Assembly: GCF_029871235.1 (NCBI RefSeq)
Contig: NZ_SSOM01000019.1
Location: 99,166-163,165 of the forward strand
DNA: 64,000 nt
Direction: 5' to 3'
Origin: Pseudomonas sp. BN411
GTDB lineage: Bacteria; Pseudomonadota; Gammaproteobacteria; Pseudomonadales; Pseudomonadaceae
Shown: positions 8,493 to 18,574 of the stretch, piece by piece
Layout of the letters: every line of letters begins with the position of its first letter
Numbering within the stretch: the first letter of the stretch is position 1
Position numbers and translations under genes: made by a program
The notes under the pieces: generated by a model
The model's input: only the letters and a program-made list of their open reading frames with translations
What the model was told of the DNA's origin: nothing
Databases searched by the model: none

Positions 8493-11240
8493 ATGAGCCA
8501 AGCCCCCCTCGTCCTGGTGGACGGATCCTCCTACCTGTACCGCGCCTTCCATGCCTTGCCGCCGCTGACCACTTCGGCCGGCCTGCCCACGGGCGCGGTC
8601 AAAGGCGTGCTGAACATGCTCAAGAGCCTGCGCCGGCAGTTCCCGGACAGCCCCTTCGCGGTGGTGTTCGACGCCAAGGGCGGCACCTTCCGCGATGAAA
8701 TGTTCGCCGAGTACAAGGCCAATCGCCCCTCGATGCCGGATGAGCTGCGCGTGCAGGTGGAGCCGTTGCATGCCAGCGTGCGCGCACTGGGGCTGCCGCT
8801 GCTCTGTGTGGAGGGCGTGGAAGCCGACGACGTGATCGGCACCCTGGCCCGGCAGAGTGCAGCGGGCGGGCGTCCGGTGGTGATCTCCACCGGTGACAAG
8901 GACATGGCGCAGTTGGTCGACGGGCACATTACGCTGGTCAACACCATGACCGGTAGCACGCTGGACGTGGATGGCGTGAAGGAGAAATTCGGTGTCGGTC
9001 CTGAGCTCATCATCGACTACTTGGCGCTGATGGGGGACAAGGTGGACAACATCCCCGGCGTGCCCGGCGTCGGCGAGAAGACCGCCCTCGGCCTGCTCAC
9101 CGGCGTGGGTGGTGGCCTGGATGTCCTCTACGCCAGCCTGGACAAGGTACCCGCCCTGCCGATCCGTGGCGCCAAGGGCCTGCCGGCCAAGCTCGAAGAG
9201 CACAAGGACATGGCCTACCTGTCCTACAAGCTGGCGACCATCAAGTGCGACGTCGAGCTGAACGTCGAGATCGACGCCCTGCACCCCGGAGAACCCGACC
9301 GCGAGGCCCTGGCCGAGCTGTATCGCACCCTGGAATTCAAGACCTGGCTGGACGACCTGCAGCGCCAGGCCAAGTCCGATGGCGAGCAACTGGAACTTGT
9401 CGAAGCTGCGCCCGCCAAGGCCGAGGCGCGCTATGAGGTGGTCCTGGAGCAGGCGCAGTTCGATGCCTGGCTGAAGAAGCTGGAAGCCGCCCCGCTGTTC
9501 GCCTTCGACACTGAAACCACCAGCATCGACGCCCAGCAGGCGCAGGTGGTGGGAGTGTCTTTTGCTGTGGAAGCCGGTGAAGCCGCCTACGTGCCCCTGG
9601 CCCACAGCTATATGGGCGTACCGGCGCAGCTTGATCGCGACGCCGTGCTCAAGGCCCTCAAGCCGCTGCTGGAAGACCCAAACAAGGCCAAGGTCGGCCA
9701 GCATGCCAAGTACGACATGAACGTCCTGGCCAATGCCACGACGCCTATCGCCGTACAGGGCATCACCTTCGACACCATGCTCGAGTCCTACGTGCTGGAC
9801 GCCACGGCCACCCGCCACGACATGGACAGCCTGTCCCTCAAGTACCTGGGGCACAGCACCATCCGTTTCGAAGACATTGCCGGCAAAGGCGCCAAGCAGC
9901 TGACCTTCGACCAGATCGCCATCGAGCAGGCCGGCCCCTATGCGGCGGAAGATGCCGACGTCACCCTGCGCCTGCACCAGACCCTGTGGCAGAAGCTGGA
10001 AGCCATTCCCTCCCTGGCCAAGGTGCTGCGCGAAATCGAGATGCCGCTGGTGCCGGTCCTGGCACGCATCGAGCGCAACGGCGCCTACGTCGACGGCACG
10101 TTGCTGGGCCAGCAGAGCCTGGAGCTGGGCGAGAAGATGGTTGCCCTGGAGCGCCAGGCATTCGAGCTGGCCGGGCAGGAGTTCAACCTTGGCTCACCCA
10201 AGCAGCTCGGCGCCATCCTCTATGAAAAGCTCGGCCTGCCAGTGCTGGCCAAGACCGCGACCGGCCAGCCTTCCACTGCCGAGAACGTGCTCGCTGACCT
10301 CGCCGAACAGGATTACGAGCTGCCCAAGGTGATCATGCAGTACCGCTCCCTGAGCAAGCTCAAGAGCACCTACACCGACAAGCTGCCGGAGCAGATCAAC
10401 CCGCGCACCGGACGTATCCACACGTCCTACCACCAGGCGGTGGCGGCGACCGGGCGCCTGTCGTCCTCCGATCCGAACCTGCAGAACATCCCGATCCGCA
10501 CCGCCGAGGGCCGTCGCATCCGCCAGGCCTTCGTCGCGCCCAAGGGCTACAAGCTGTTGGCGGCGGACTATTCGCAGATCGAGCTGCGCATCATGGCCCA
10601 CCTGGCCAAGGATGAAGGCCTGCTGGACGCCTTCCGCCATGACCGCGACGTGCACCGTGCCACCGCTTCCGAGGTGTTCGGCGTGCCGCTGGACGAGGTC
10701 ACCTCGAACCAGCGCCGCAGCGCCAAGGCGATCAACTTCGGCCTGATCTACGGCATGAGCGCCTTCGGCCTGGCCAAGCAGATCGGCGTCGAGCGCAAGG
10801 AAGCCCAGGCTTACATCGACCGCTACTTCGCTCGCTATCCCGGTGTGCTGGCTTATATGGAGCGCACCCGCGAGCAGGCCGCGCAGCAGGGCTTCGTCGA
10901 AACCCTGTTCGGCCGCCGCCTGTACCTGCCGGAAATCCACTCCAAGAACCAGGCCATGCGCAAGGGCGCCGAGCGCACCGCGATCAACGCGCCGATGCAG
11001 GGCACCGCGGCCGATATCATGAAGCGCGCCATGGTGGCCGTGGATAACTGGCTGCAGGAAAGCGGCCTGGACGTCCGCGTCATCCTTCAGGTGCACGACG
11101 AACTGGTGCTGGAAGTGCGCGAGGACCTGGTGGATCAGGTTTCCGAGCAGATTCGTCCGCTCATGAGCGGTGCCGCCGAGCTGGATGTGCCGCTGGTGGT
11201 GGAAGTGGGCGTGGGTGACAACTGGGATGAGGCGCACTGA
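8493..11240 (+). CDS. polA: DNA polymerase I
   Basis: Repair and Okazaki-fragment polymerase. The 915-residue protein has three domains. The 5'-3' exonuclease is at about 1-290 (starts [20 protein letters not shown]; metal-site segments [11 protein letters not shown] and [21 protein letters not shown]). The 3'-5' proofreading domain is at about 310-510, with the acidic motif FDTETTS. The family-A polymerase follows (motif [14 protein letters not shown] near 692, motif [15 protein letters not shown], motif [11 protein letters not shown]). Catalytic acidic residues in the exonuclease and polymerase motifs are present, so all three activities are expected. The start is the ATG of MSQAPLV; an in-frame TTG 12 bases earlier is less likely. 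Confidence 0.98.
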   Translation: MSQAPLVLVDGSSYLYRAFHALPPLTTSAGLPTGAVKGVLNMLKSLRRQFPDSPFAVVFDAKGGTFRDEMFAEYKANRPSMPDELRVQVEPLHASVRALGLPLLCVEGVEADDVIGTLARQSAAGGRPVVISTGDKDMAQLVDGHITLVNTMTGSTLDVDGVKEKFGVGPELIIDYLALMGDKVDNIPGVPGVGEKTALGLLTGVGGGLDVLYASLDKVPALPIRGAKGLPAKLEEHKDMAYLSYKLATIKCDVELNVEIDALHPGEPDREALAELYRTLEFKTWLDDLQRQAKSDGEQLELVEAAPAKAEARYEVVLEQAQFDAWLKKLEAAPLFAFDTETTSIDAQQAQVVGVSFAVEAGEAAYVPLAHSYMGVPAQLDRDAVLKALKPLLEDPNKAKVGQHAKYDMNVLANATTPIAVQGITFDTMLESYVLDATATRHDMDSLSLKYLGHSTIRFEDIAGKGAKQLTFDQIAIEQAGPYAAEDADVTLRLHQTLWQKLEAIPSLAKVLREIEMPLVPVLARIERNGAYVDGTLLGQQSLELGEKMVALERQAFELAGQEFNLGSPKQLGAILYEKLGLPVLAKTATGQPSTAENVLADLAEQDYELPKVIMQYRSLSKLKSTYTDKLPEQINPRTGRIHTSYHQAVAATGRLSSSDPNLQNIPIRTAEGRRIRQAFVAPKGYKLLAADYSQIELRIMAHLAKDEGLLDAFRHDRDVHRATASEVFGVPLDEVTSNQRRSAKAINFGLIYGMSAFGLAKQIGVERKEAQAYIDRYFARYPGVLAYMERTREQAAQQGFVETLFGRRLYLPEIHSKNQAMRKGAERTAINAPMQGTAADIMKRAMVAVDNWLQESGLDVRVILQVHDELVLEVREDLVDQVSEQIRPLMSGAAELDVPLVVEVGVGDNWDEAH

Positions 11241-11257
11241 GTGCGCCTTCGGGGCGA

Positions 11258-11285
11258 GCATTTGTTTCACAGCTGAAACAGATGC
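11258..11285 (+). terminator. Hairpin downstream of polA
   Basis: GCATTTGTTTCA, a four-base loop cagc, then TGAAACAGATGC, lying 17 bases after the polA stop and followed by a short T-rich stretch. Likely polA terminator. Confidence 0.6.
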
Positions 11286-11344
11286 TTATTTCCTGATCGA
11301 ATAAACAGATTTTTTTGATAGCAAACTGTTTTTAGGGGCGGTCT

Positions 11345-11372
11345 GAACTTTCTGCGAGGCAGGGGAGTCACA
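11345..11372 (+). promoter_or_regulatory. AlgU (sigma-22)-type promoter of ersA
   Basis: GAACTT at 11345-11350 and TCACA at 11368-11372, separated by 17 bases, match the AlgU/RpoE consensus (GAACTT-N16/17-TCnnA). The predicted transcription start is about 11378-11380, exactly where the ErsA RNA should begin. ErsA is known to be AlgU-dependent in P. aeruginosa. Confidence 0.85.
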
Positions 11373-11378
11373 CACATG

Positions 11379-11508
11379 AATGGCTGGTGAAGCCTTTCGA
11401 TGCTCCTTTTGCTGTGTTTAGTGTTGGCAGATATCTGAACCCCGCCCTAGCGGTTCAGACTTAGACCCCGAACTTCCCCCTCCCCATACGAAGTCCGGGG
11501 TTTTTTTT
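11379..11508 (+). ncRNA. ersA: Small regulatory RNA ErsA
   Basis: About 130-nucleotide sRNA between polA and engB, the position occupied by Spot 42 in enterics and by ErsA in Pseudomonas. It starts just after the AlgU promoter. It carries the C/U-rich single-stranded segment CTTCCCCCTCCCC (11473-11485), the type ErsA uses to pair with targets such as algC mRNA, and ends in an intrinsic terminator (11466-11508). Envelope-stress-induced control of exopolysaccharide genes is known for P. aeruginosa ErsA. Identity here rests on locus, promoter and C-rich segment, with ends estimated by eye. Confidence 0.87.
11466..11508 (+). terminator. Intrinsic terminator of ersA
   Basis: CCCCGAACTT and AAGTCCGGGG form a stem with one mismatch, and eight T residues follow at 11501-11508. 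The C/U-rich target-pairing segment lies in the loop, which is unusual and a hallmark of this sRNA. Confidence 0.9.
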
Positions 11509-11517
11509 GCCCGGAAT

Positions 11518-12159
11518 TCAGGCTTCGGCCTCGCCTTCTTCCAGATCCAGCTGCAGCCAGTGCGCCAGCACTGCATGGGCTTCCTCGATGCCCTGGCGCT
11601 TGGGCGCCGAGAACAGCTGGATGCTCACGCCCTCGCCCCAGCCCTTGCGGATTTCCTGACGCACCTTGAGCAGGGCGTTCTTCGCCGCGCCGAAGGCCAG
11701 CTTGTCGGCCTTGGTCAGCAGGATGTGCATGGGCATGTTGCCGGCGGTGGACCAGTCCAGCATCAGGCGGTCGAAGTCGGTCAGCGGGTGGCGGATGTCC
11801 ATCATCAGGATCAGCCCGGCGAGGCTTTCGCGGCTGCTGAGGTAGGCCTCCAGGTGATGCTGCCAGTGTTGCTTGAGGGGGATCGGCACCTTGGCGTAGC
11901 CGTAGCCGGGCAGGTCTACCAGGCGACGTTCTTCATCCAGGGAGAAGAAGTTCAGCAGCTGGGTGCGCCCCGGGGTTTTCGAGGTGCGCGCCAGGCTGGC
12001 GTGGGTCAGGGTGTTCAGTGCGCTCGACTTGCCGGCGTTGGAACGCCCGGCAAAGGCCACTTCCAGGCCGCTGTCCGGCGGGCACTGGTCGACCTTGGCG
12101 GCACTGATGAGGAAGCGGGCTTGTTGGCACAGGCCAAGAATGGGGTTCTTCAATGACAT
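11518..12159 (-). CDS. engB: Ribosome biogenesis GTPase EngB/YihA
   Basis: Essential small GTPase of the YihA/YsxC family acting in 50S subunit assembly. The 213-residue protein shows all GTPase motifs: G1 [10 protein letters not shown]2 region [10 protein letters not shown]3 [12 protein letters not shown]4 TKAD and G5 FSAPKRQG. The C-terminal tail is acidic (EEGEAEA). It is convergent with ersA, its stop lying ten bases past the ersA T-run. No terminator for engB itself is visible on the minus strand, so read-through antisense to ersA is possible. Divergent from the cytochrome c gene. Confidence 0.97.
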   Translation of the reverse strand: MSLKNPILGLCQQARFLISAAKVDQCPPDSGLEVAFAGRSNAGKSSALNTLTHASLARTSKTPGRTQLLNFFSLDEERRLVDLPGYGYAKVPIPLKQHWQHHLEAYLSSRESLAGLILMMDIRHPLTDFDRLMLDWSTAGNMPMHILLTKADKLAFGAAKNALLKVRQEIRKGWGEGVSIQLFSAPKRQGIEEAHAVLAHWLQLDLEEGEAEA

Positions 12160-12334
12160 GGGGAATCCAAGGGTGCGACGCGGTGTCGCATAGGGCGGTT
12201 TCGTTTCCGTTTATGCCTCGCCAGTATATAATGCCGCAGATTTAGTGTGCGCTTTATCCCCCAGGGTCTGGTGTCCACGGCAACGACCGACGCACGAAAG
12301 AATGCGCGGCAATGCCCTCCCGATGAGGTTGATC

Positions 12335-12625
12335 ATGAAGAAAGTACTGCTCGTCGCTAGCCTTGCGGCGCTGTCCTTCGCCGCTCAGGCGGCTCAGGAT
12401 CCGGAAGCGGTTTTCAACAGGGCCTGTGGTGCCTGTCACTCTGGTCAGCTGCCGATGGCGCCGAAAAAGGGCGACAAGGCTGCCTGGGAACCGCGACTGG
12501 CCAAGGGCATCGACACTCTGGTGCAGAGCGTCACCAATGGTTTGAACGCCATGCCGCCGAAAGGCCTGTGCATGGATTGCAGCGCCGAGGACTACAAGGC
12601 CGTCATCCAATGGATGAGCCAATAA
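12335..12625 (+). CDS. Cytochrome c5-type monoheme protein
   Basis: Periplasmic c-type cytochrome of 96 residues. Signal peptide MKKVLLVASLAALSFAAQA|A, single heme motif CGACH (Cys31, Cys34, His35), probable Met ligand in AMPPKG (Met73), and the extra Cys pair LCMDC (79-82) that forms the disulfide typical of cytochrome c5. The start with GAGG at 12325 was chosen; an ATG four codons earlier is possible. It is followed 51 bases later by cytochrome c4, and both are probable electron carriers to terminal oxidases. Confidence 0.92.
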   Translation: MKKVLLVASLAALSFAAQAAQDPEAVFNRACGACHSGQLPMAPKKGDKAAWEPRLAKGIDTLVQSVTNGLNAMPPKGLCMDCSAEDYKAVIQWMSQ

Positions 12626-12676
12626 AGTAGCCCGGCACATAACACCTTTACCCTTTAGCCGTAGTTGGATTAGCTG

Positions 12677-13282
12677 ATGAACAAAGTAATCGTGAGTCTG
12701 CTGTTGACCCTGGGCATCACCGGCATGGCCCACGCCGCTGGCGACGCCAAGGCTGGCCAGGCCAAGGCCGCTGTTTGTGGCGCTTGCCACGGTCCCGATG
12801 GCAACAGTGCCGCCCCGAACTTCCCGAAACTGGCTGGCCAGGGCGAACGCTACCTGCTCAAGCAGATGAAGGACATCAAGGCCGGTAACCGCACCGTGTT
12901 GGAAATGACCGGCCTGCTGACCAACATCAGCGACCAGGACCTGGCTGACATCGCCGCCTACTTCTCCAGCCAGAAGGGCAGCGTCGGTGCCGCCGACCCG
13001 AAAGTGGTCGCCCGTGGTGAAGCCCTCTTCCGTGGCGGCAAGCTGGACCAAGGCATGCCTGCCTGCACCGGCTGCCACGCTCCGGACGGCTCCGGCAACC
13101 CGACTGCCGGCTTCCCGCACCTGGGCGGCCAGCATGCCCAGTACGTGGCCAAGCAGCTGACCGACTTCCGCGAAGGCAACCGCACCAACGATGGTGACAC
13201 CATGGTCATGCGCGGCATCGCGGCCAAGCTGAGCAACAAGGATATCGAAGCGGTTTCCAGCTACATCCAGGGTCTGCACTAA
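12677..13282 (+). CDS. cc4: Cytochrome c4 (diheme)
   Basis: Periplasmic diheme cytochrome c4 of 201 residues, an electron donor to cbb3-type oxidases in pseudomonads. Signal peptide up to about Ala20 (GMAHA|AGDA). Two homologous halves each carry a heme motif: CGACH (34-38) and CTGCH (130-134), with the repeated downstream patterns FPKLAGQGERYLLKQMKDIKAGNRT and FPHLGGQHAQYVAKQLTDFREGNRT showing the internal duplication. A terminator follows 25 bases after the stop. Confidence 0.95.
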   Translation: MNKVIVSLLLTLGITGMAHAAGDAKAGQAKAAVCGACHGPDGNSAAPNFPKLAGQGERYLLKQMKDIKAGNRTVLEMTGLLTNISDQDLADIAAYFSSQKGSVGAADPKVVARGEALFRGGKLDQGMPACTGCHAPDGSGNPTAGFPHLGGQHAQYVAKQLTDFREGNRTNDGDTMVMRGIAAKLSNKDIEAVSSYIQGLH

Positions 13283-13307
13283 GACCCGTTGTCTGGAATC
13301 TGAACAA

Positions 13308-13330
13308 GGGTGGCCTAGGCCACCCTTTTT
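13308..13330 (+). terminator. Intrinsic terminator after cytochrome c4
   Basis: Perfect palindrome GGGTGGCCTAGGCCACCC followed by five T residues. Confidence 0.9.
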
Positions 13331-13424
13331 CGTTCTGCGGCCCGCTACAATGGCCGGAACCCGCTGTGTAGCCGCAGGTCGAATCATCGCCCTCGCGGCC
13401 CCATTACCCCTCAAGGAGTGAAGC

Positions 13425-14057
13425 ATGCGTAACCTGATCCTTTCCGCCGTTCTTGCCGGTGCCAGCCTGCTGGGCATGAGCGCCGTCCAGGCTGACGACA
13501 TCGAGGCCGGCAAGCAGTACGTCGAGCTGAGCAGCCCGGTTCCGGTATCCGTACCCGGCAAGATCGAAGTGGTGGAGCTGTTCTGGTACGGCTGCCCGCA
13601 CTGCTATCAGTTCGAGCCGACCCTCAATCCCTGGGCCGAGAAGCTGCCGGAAGACGTGAACTTCGTGCGCATTCCTGCCATGTTCGGCGGCCTGTGGAAC
13701 GTCCACGGCCAGCTGTTCATCACCCTCGAAAGCATGAAGGTCGAGCATCAGGTACACAAAGCCGTGTTCGATGCCATCCACAAGGAAGGCAAGAAGCTGG
13801 CTACCCCGGAAGAGATGGCTGAATTCCTCGCTGGCCAGGGCGTGGACAAGGACGCCTTCCTCAAGGCCTACAACTCCTTTGCCGTGAAGGGCCAGATGGA
13901 GAAAGCCAAGAAGCTGGCCATGGCCTACCAGATCACCGGCGTTCCGACCCTGGTGGTCAATGGCAAGTACCGTTTCGACATCAGCTCCTCGGGTGGCCCG
14001 GAGCAGACCCTCAAGGTCGCCGAACACCTGATCGAGAAGGAGCGCGCCGCGAAGTAA
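13425..14057 (+). CDS. dsbA: Thiol:disulfide interchange protein DsbA
   Basis: Periplasmic oxidase that introduces disulfide bonds into exported proteins, re-oxidised by DsbB. The 210-residue protein has a signal peptide (MRNLILSAVLAGASLLGMSA), the thioredoxin-fold active site FWYGCPHC (Cys57-Pro-His-Cys60), and the cis-proline segment TGVPTLVVNGKYR near the C terminus. A strong ribosome site AAGGAG precedes the ATG. It sits between cytochrome c4 and an EEP phosphatase gene that starts 16 bases after its stop, so co-transcription is likely. Confidence 0.96.
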   Translation: MRNLILSAVLAGASLLGMSAVQADDIEAGKQYVELSSPVPVSVPGKIEVVELFWYGCPHCYQFEPTLNPWAEKLPEDVNFVRIPAMFGGLWNVHGQLFITLESMKVEHQVHKAVFDAIHKEGKKLATPEEMAEFLAGQGVDKDAFLKAYNSFAVKGQMEKAKKLAMAYQITGVPTLVVNGKYRFDISSSGGPEQTLKVAEHLIEKERAAK

Positions 14058-14073
14058 GCGGCGCATTCGCCCG

Positions 14074-14952
14074 ATGCTGCGACGCTGGGTGGGTGAGCGG
14101 GCGGCGAGCTCGTGCGATGCACGGGTGAACCCCCATTGCGACAGGGGCGGGCTGCCCGCCGATGGCCGCCTGCGCTTGCTCAGCTTCAACATCCAGGTCG
14201 GCATCAGCACCGAGCGATACCGTCACTACCTGACCCGTGGCTGGCAGCACCTGCTGCCGCACACGGGCCGCGCCGGAAATCTCCAGCGCATTGGCAGCCT
14301 GCTCGGCGACTACGACCTGGTCGCCCTGCAGGAAGCCGACGGCGGCAGCATCCGCTCCGGCTACATCAACCAGGTCGAGCATCTCGCCCAGCTTGGCGAC
14401 TTCCCCTACTGGTACCAGCAGCTCAATCGCAATCTCGGGCGCATCGCCCAGCACAGCAATGGCCTGCTCAGCCGCCTGCAACCCAGCCTGTTGGAAGACC
14501 ATCCCCTGCCGGGCCCGCCCGGTCGCGGCGCGATCCTGATGCGCTTCGGCAAGGGCTCCGACGCCCTCGCCGTGGTGATGATGCACCTGTCCCTCGGCGC
14601 CCGTACCCGCACTCGCCAACTGGCGTACATCCGCGAGTTGGTGGCCGGCTATCGCCACCTGGTGCTGATGGGCGACATGAACACCCACGCCAATGACCTG
14701 CTGGAGCGCTCGCCCCTGCGCGACCTCGGCCTCCTGGCCCCGCAGGTCGAAGCGACCTTTCCCAGCTGGCGGCCACAGCGCTGTCTCGACCACATCCTGC
14801 TCAGCCCCAGCCTGACCCTGGAGCGGGTGGCGGTGCTCAGCCAGCCCATATCCGACCACCTGCCCGTGGCCGTGGACATCCGCCTGCCGGTCGAACTGCA
14901 GGCCGACTTGCCCCTTGCCCTCAGCCAACCCACGCGCGGAATCCCTGCATGA
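14074..14952 (+). CDS. Endonuclease/exonuclease/phosphatase (EEP) family protein
   Basis: Metal-dependent hydrolase of the EEP superfamily, 292 residues, substrate unknown (family members cut nucleic acids, phosphoinositides or sphingomyelin). Motifs are LLSFNIQVG (Asn ligand), DLVALQEAD (Glu ligand), [24 protein letters not shown] (Asp/Asn) and the C-terminal pair CLDHIL and [11 protein letters not shown] (catalytic His). All catalytic positions look intact. There is no signal peptide. Its stop overlaps the start of the downstream GGDEF gene by four bases (ATGA), so the two are translationally coupled, as in P. aeruginosa. Confidence 0.9.
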   Translation: MLRRWVGERAASSCDARVNPHCDRGGLPADGRLRLLSFNIQVGISTERYRHYLTRGWQHLLPHTGRAGNLQRIGSLLGDYDLVALQEADGGSIRSGYINQVEHLAQLGDFPYWYQQLNRNLGRIAQHSNGLLSRLQPSLLEDHPLPGPPGRGAILMRFGKGSDALAVVMMHLSLGARTRTRQLAYIRELVAGYRHLVLMGDMNTHANDLLERSPLRDLGLLAPQVEATFPSWRPQRCLDHILLSPSLTLERVAVLSQPISDHLPVAVDIRLPVELQADLPLALSQPTRGIPA

Positions 14953-16892
14953 GCGACGACGCCCAGCGCTGGAAAACCAAATACCTGGAAAACCTCGAAC
15001 AGCAGGAGAAGCTGGAAAGGCGCTGGGATGCCCGCCTCGACCTGCTGCGTCGTGGCCTGGTGCGCAGCTCCCTGGCGGCCGAGGGCTCCGACAAGGCGGT
15101 CGACCAGTGCATGCAGGAGCTGCGCGAAATCATCCGCGGCGAGCAGATGGACGCTGGCCTCGCGGCCCTGATTCCGCGCCTGGAAAAGGCGGTGCTGGAC
15201 TCCGAGCAACGCCGCCAGCAGCGCGTGGAACAGAACGTCAGCGCCCTGACCGGTATCACCAGCCGCCTGCTCGCCCTCGACCTGCCCCGGGAAGTGCGCA
15301 AGGGCCTCAAGCAGTTCGCCAAGCGCATCGACGAACGTGCGCGCCAATCCCGCGAGCTGCCGGCAGTGCTGGCCGAGCTGGGCGTGCTTCAGGGCCAGGC
15401 ACTGCAGGCGCTTACCAATGAAGACGCGACGGTCGCCAGGCCCGGCCTGCTGCAGCGCCTGTTCGGCAACGGACGCGACGAGCCTTCGGCCGAGGCCGCA
15501 GCTGCGCCAGCCGCTCCTGCTGCTCCGCAAGCCGAAGAGCGCTCCCGGACGGACGCACCTGCTCGCCAGGCAGACGCCCTGCCCGACCCCGTTGACCAGC
15601 GCCCGCCGAGCGAAACAGAGCCTGCCCCTGCCCGACCGCTGCCAGCGCCCGTCGAGCCCGTGCTAGCCGCGCCCGCCTCCGCTGCCCCGGCGCGCAGCAG
15701 CACCCTCGACAGCCTGCCGCTGGCCGCCTCCATCCTGACCGGCGAGGGCGACCCCGAGTACGCCCTGCCGGCCCAGCCAGAGCCTGGCTACAGCGCCATC
15801 GCTCCCCATGTGGCCGACAGCCTGCGTTCACTGCTGGATGAGCTGGACCTGCCTGAACATCACCAGCCCCAGGCAGAAATGCTGCGCCAGCGCCTGCAAG
15901 GTGGGCTCAACTGGTACGAGCTGGTGCCGGTGCTGGATGACTTCGGCGTGCTGGTGCTGGCGGTAACCGACAATGGCCACCGCGAGTTCGCCGGCTACCT
16001 GAAACAGCTCAACCAGCGATTGGCGCTGTTCCTCGAACACCTCCGCGCCGCCCAGGAAGGTTATGCCGAGTCACTGGACAGCGCCCGCGCCCTGGACGAC
16101 CAGCTGCGCGAACACGTCAGTGGCCTGCAGGCCAGCGTGCAGGACGCCACCGACCTGAACCATCTGAAGCAGAGCCTGGAGCATCGCCTCGACGGCCTGC
16201 TCGACACCATGAACCGCTACCAGCAGCAGCGCTCGGCGCGCGAGCAGGAAGTGGGCGAGCGCTTGCAGGCACTGATGGCACGGGTGGCGACCATGGAGGA
16301 TGAAGCCAAGGTCTTCCACGACAACCTTGAGGTCCAGCGCCAGAAGGCGCTACAGGACCCCCTGACCGGCCTGCCCAACCGCGCCGCCTGGAACGAGCGG
16401 CTGGAGATCGAACAGGCTCGGCAGCAGCGCTACGGCGGCGACCTGCTGCTGGCGGTGATCGACATCGACCACTTCAAGCGCATCAACGACGGCTTCGGCC
16501 ACCTGGCCGGCGACAAGGTGTTGAAGATCATCGCCGGTGAACTCGCCCGGCGCCTGCGTAAGACCGACTTCATCGCCCGCTTCGGTGGTGAGGAGTTCGT
16601 CCTGCTGTTGCCCTCCACTCCCGTGGAAGGCGGCAAGCAATTGCTGGAAAACCTGCGTGCGGCCATCGAAGCCTGCCCCTTCCACTTCAAGGGTGAGCGG
16701 GTGTCGATCACCCTCTCCGCCGGACTGACGACCTTGATGGCCGGTGAGCCCAGTGATGTCGCCTTCCAGCGTGCTGACCAGGCGCTCTATCGGGCCAAGC
16801 ACCAAGGGCGTAATCGCGTCGAGCTGGCGCTGGTGCAGTCGCCGGACGGACGTGGCGAATCCGGTGCCCAGGGCTTGCCTCAACCGGTCTGA
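14949..16892 (+). CDS. dgcH: Diguanylate cyclase with N-terminal coiled-coil region (DgcH-like)
   Basis: Makes cyclic di-GMP. The 647-residue protein is cytoplasmic by appearance. It has a long helical N-terminal part, an Ala/Pro-rich linker at about residues 180-260, a second helical region with heptad-like repeats at about 285-455, and a GGDEF domain from about 460. The domain has [30 protein letters not shown], the RKTD inhibitory site and the active-site GGEEF at 546-550, so it should be active and feedback-inhibited. There is no membrane segment. Gene order (after dsbA and EEP) matches P. aeruginosa dgcH. The signal sensed is unknown. Confidence 0.88.
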   Translation: MSDDAQRWKTKYLENLEQQEKLERRWDARLDLLRRGLVRSSLAAEGSDKAVDQCMQELREIIRGEQMDAGLAALIPRLEKAVLDSEQRRQQRVEQNVSALTGITSRLLALDLPREVRKGLKQFAKRIDERARQSRELPAVLAELGVLQGQALQALTNEDATVARPGLLQRLFGNGRDEPSAEAAAAPAAPAAPQAEERSRTDAPARQADALPDPVDQRPPSETEPAPARPLPAPVEPVLAAPASAAPARSSTLDSLPLAASILTGEGDPEYALPAQPEPGYSAIAPHVADSLRSLLDELDLPEHHQPQAEMLRQRLQGGLNWYELVPVLDDFGVLVLAVTDNGHREFAGYLKQLNQRLALFLEHLRAAQEGYAESLDSARALDDQLREHVSGLQASVQDATDLNHLKQSLEHRLDGLLDTMNRYQQQRSAREQEVGERLQALMARVATMEDEAKVFHDNLEVQRQKALQDPLTGLPNRAAWNERLEIEQARQQRYGGDLLLAVIDIDHFKRINDGFGHLAGDKVLKIIAGELARRLRKTDFIARFGGEEFVLLLPSTPVEGGKQLLENLRAAIEACPFHFKGERVSITLSAGLTTLMAGEPSDVAFQRADQALYRAKHQGRNRVELALVQSPDGRGESGAQGLPQPV

Positions 16893-16896
16893 ATCC

Positions 16897-18315
16897 TCAG
16901 GCCGCGCTGGAGAGATAGGGCTTCCAGTGTTCCGGAATGTGCTCCAGGCGCGGATAGTCGAGCCCGGCGAACTGCGGTTCGCTGAGCATGAACGGCGTGT
17001 GCCGCTGTTCGATCGGCAGGCCGCGCAGCTCCGGTAGCCAGAGGCTGACATAGGTCGCCTCCGGATCGTACTGGCGAGCCTGGCGCAGGGCATTGAAAGC
17101 CAGTGCGCGTTGCGGGTCGCTGGCGACGCCGGCGAGGTAGGCCCAGTTGCCCCAGTTGCTCGCCGGATCGTAGTCCAGCAGGTGTTCTTCGAACCAGGCC
17201 GCGCCGTAGCGCCAGTCCTGCTGCAGGTCGTTGACCAGGTAGGCTGCGACGATCTGTCGACCGCGGCTGGACATCCAGCCGGTCGTCATCAGCTCGCGCA
17301 TGTTGGCGTCCACCAGCGGCATACCGGTGCGCCCATTGCACCAATGCAAGTAGCGCTCATCGAGGGTTTTCGGCGCCCGTGCGGTGGCTTTCAGACCCTC
17401 TGCGCGGAACAGCGCGCTGCCGTAACGCAGCAGTGTCCAGCGGAAAAACTCGCGCCAAAGCAATTCCATCCGCAATTGCTGGGTGGACTCGTTACGGCCG
17501 TGCTGCGCTTCCAGGCGGTGCAGCTCGGCGGCTACGCGGCGTGGCGACAGGCTGCCGTTGGCCAGCCAGGGCGACAGCTTGGACGAGTACTCGCTGCCGA
17601 TCATGCCGTTGCGCGACTCCTGGTACTGATGCACGCCCTGGGTTTCCCACAGGTAATCGCGTAGCCGCGCCAGGGCCGCAGGTTCGCCGCCCGCGAACGG
17701 AAAGGCGGTGGCCGGCATCCCCTGGGGTTCACCAAGACCCAGGCGAGACAGGGTCGGCAGTGGCTCCATCAGGCTGGCTGCGCCACTAGGTAGTGGCGGT
17801 AGGTTCTGGGGGATGGGGCGTGGCTGGAAGACATGCAGGCGCGCTTCCAGCAGCTCGCGGAATTGATTGAAGACCGAGGGCAGCTCGTTCAGAGGACGGG
17901 GCAGCTCTTCCTCGCGCAGCAGGTTATTGCCCTGCAGCTCGGTCAGTTGCACACCCAGGGCATGGCGCACCCGGCGCAGCTCGTCGCGCTCAAAGGGAGC
18001 CATCTCTTCCAGGGTCAGCACCTCATCCAGGCCAAGGTGCTCCACCAGGGTCGGGATCACCAGTTCGGCGTGGCCCTGCACTACCATCAACCGCGAGCCG
18101 TGCTGGCGCAGGCCAGCATCCAGCGCCGCCAGGCTTTCCAGCAGGAAGCGCGCGCGATGTACGCCGAGTCGACGCGGGCCGAACGGCGAGGGGCGAAGCA
18201 AGGCGGGATCGAAGACGTAGAGAGGCAACAGGCGATCAGCCTGGAGCGCCGCCTGGAGCGCCGGGTGGTCATCGAGCCTGAGATCCTGCTTCAACCAGAG
18301 CAGCGCGCGGCGCAT
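16897..18315 (-). CDS. DASH-family cryptochrome/photolyase
   Basis: Flavoprotein of the photolyase/cryptochrome superfamily, 472 residues. The N-terminal alpha/beta domain starts RALLWLKQDLRLDDHPAL. The C-terminal FAD domain contains ESRNGMIGSEYSSKLSPWLANGSLSPR, LLWREFFRW, WCNGRTGMPLVDANMREL, TGWMSSRGRQIVAAYL and the DASH-like NDLQQDWRYGAAWFEEHLLDYDPASNWGNW. These blocks favour Cry-DASH over class I CPD photolyase. Cry-DASH proteins repair CPDs in single-stranded DNA and may have signalling roles. Convergent with the GGDEF gene, whose stop is only four bases away. I do not recall a photolyase at this place in PAO1, so it looks like a local insertion. Confidence 0.88.
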   Translation of the reverse strand: MRRALLWLKQDLRLDDHPALQAALQADRLLPLYVFDPALLRPSPFGPRRLGVHRARFLLESLAALDAGLRQHGSRLMVVQGHAELVIPTLVEHLGLDEVLTLEEMAPFERDELRRVRHALGVQLTELQGNNLLREEELPRPLNELPSVFNQFRELLEARLHVFQPRPIPQNLPPLPSGAASLMEPLPTLSRLGLGEPQGMPATAFPFAGGEPAALARLRDYLWETQGVHQYQESRNGMIGSEYSSKLSPWLANGSLSPRRVAAELHRLEAQHGRNESTQQLRMELLWREFFRWTLLRYGSALFRAEGLKATARAPKTLDERYLHWCNGRTGMPLVDANMRELMTTGWMSSRGRQIVAAYLVNDLQQDWRYGAAWFEEHLLDYDPASNWGNWAYLAGVASDPQRALAFNALRQARQYDPEATYVSLWLPELRGLPIEQRHTPFMLSEPQFAGLDYPRLEHIPEHWKPYLSSAA

Positions 18316-18574
18316 GTCGGTCTTCCTCGGCGAGGTTTCCCTTACCTACAACATTACCTGCGGCGGCCATTTCCAACTCGCCGTTCATCCTGGCCTGTAG
18401 GCCCCATGTCCGATAACCACAGTAGCATTCGGCTATAATTCGCGCCCTTTTTCTCCCGGGGCCTGCGTGCGGGGAAGATTTCGCAACAGCTTCACCATCC
18501 GCCCCAGGGACTGCGCGCAGACGCCAGCGCAACCGCCCATTACACTTCTGCCCATTGGTACAGGGGAGCACCCC
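18316..18574. other. phr-marC intergenic region
   Basis: About 260 non-coding bases between the divergent photolyase and marC genes. A good -10 element TATAAT occurs at 18434-18439 in plus orientation (cggctataattcgcgccc) and could drive marC-ampDh2, but no convincing -35 was seen. No palindrome or RNA gene was recognised. Confidence 0.4.
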
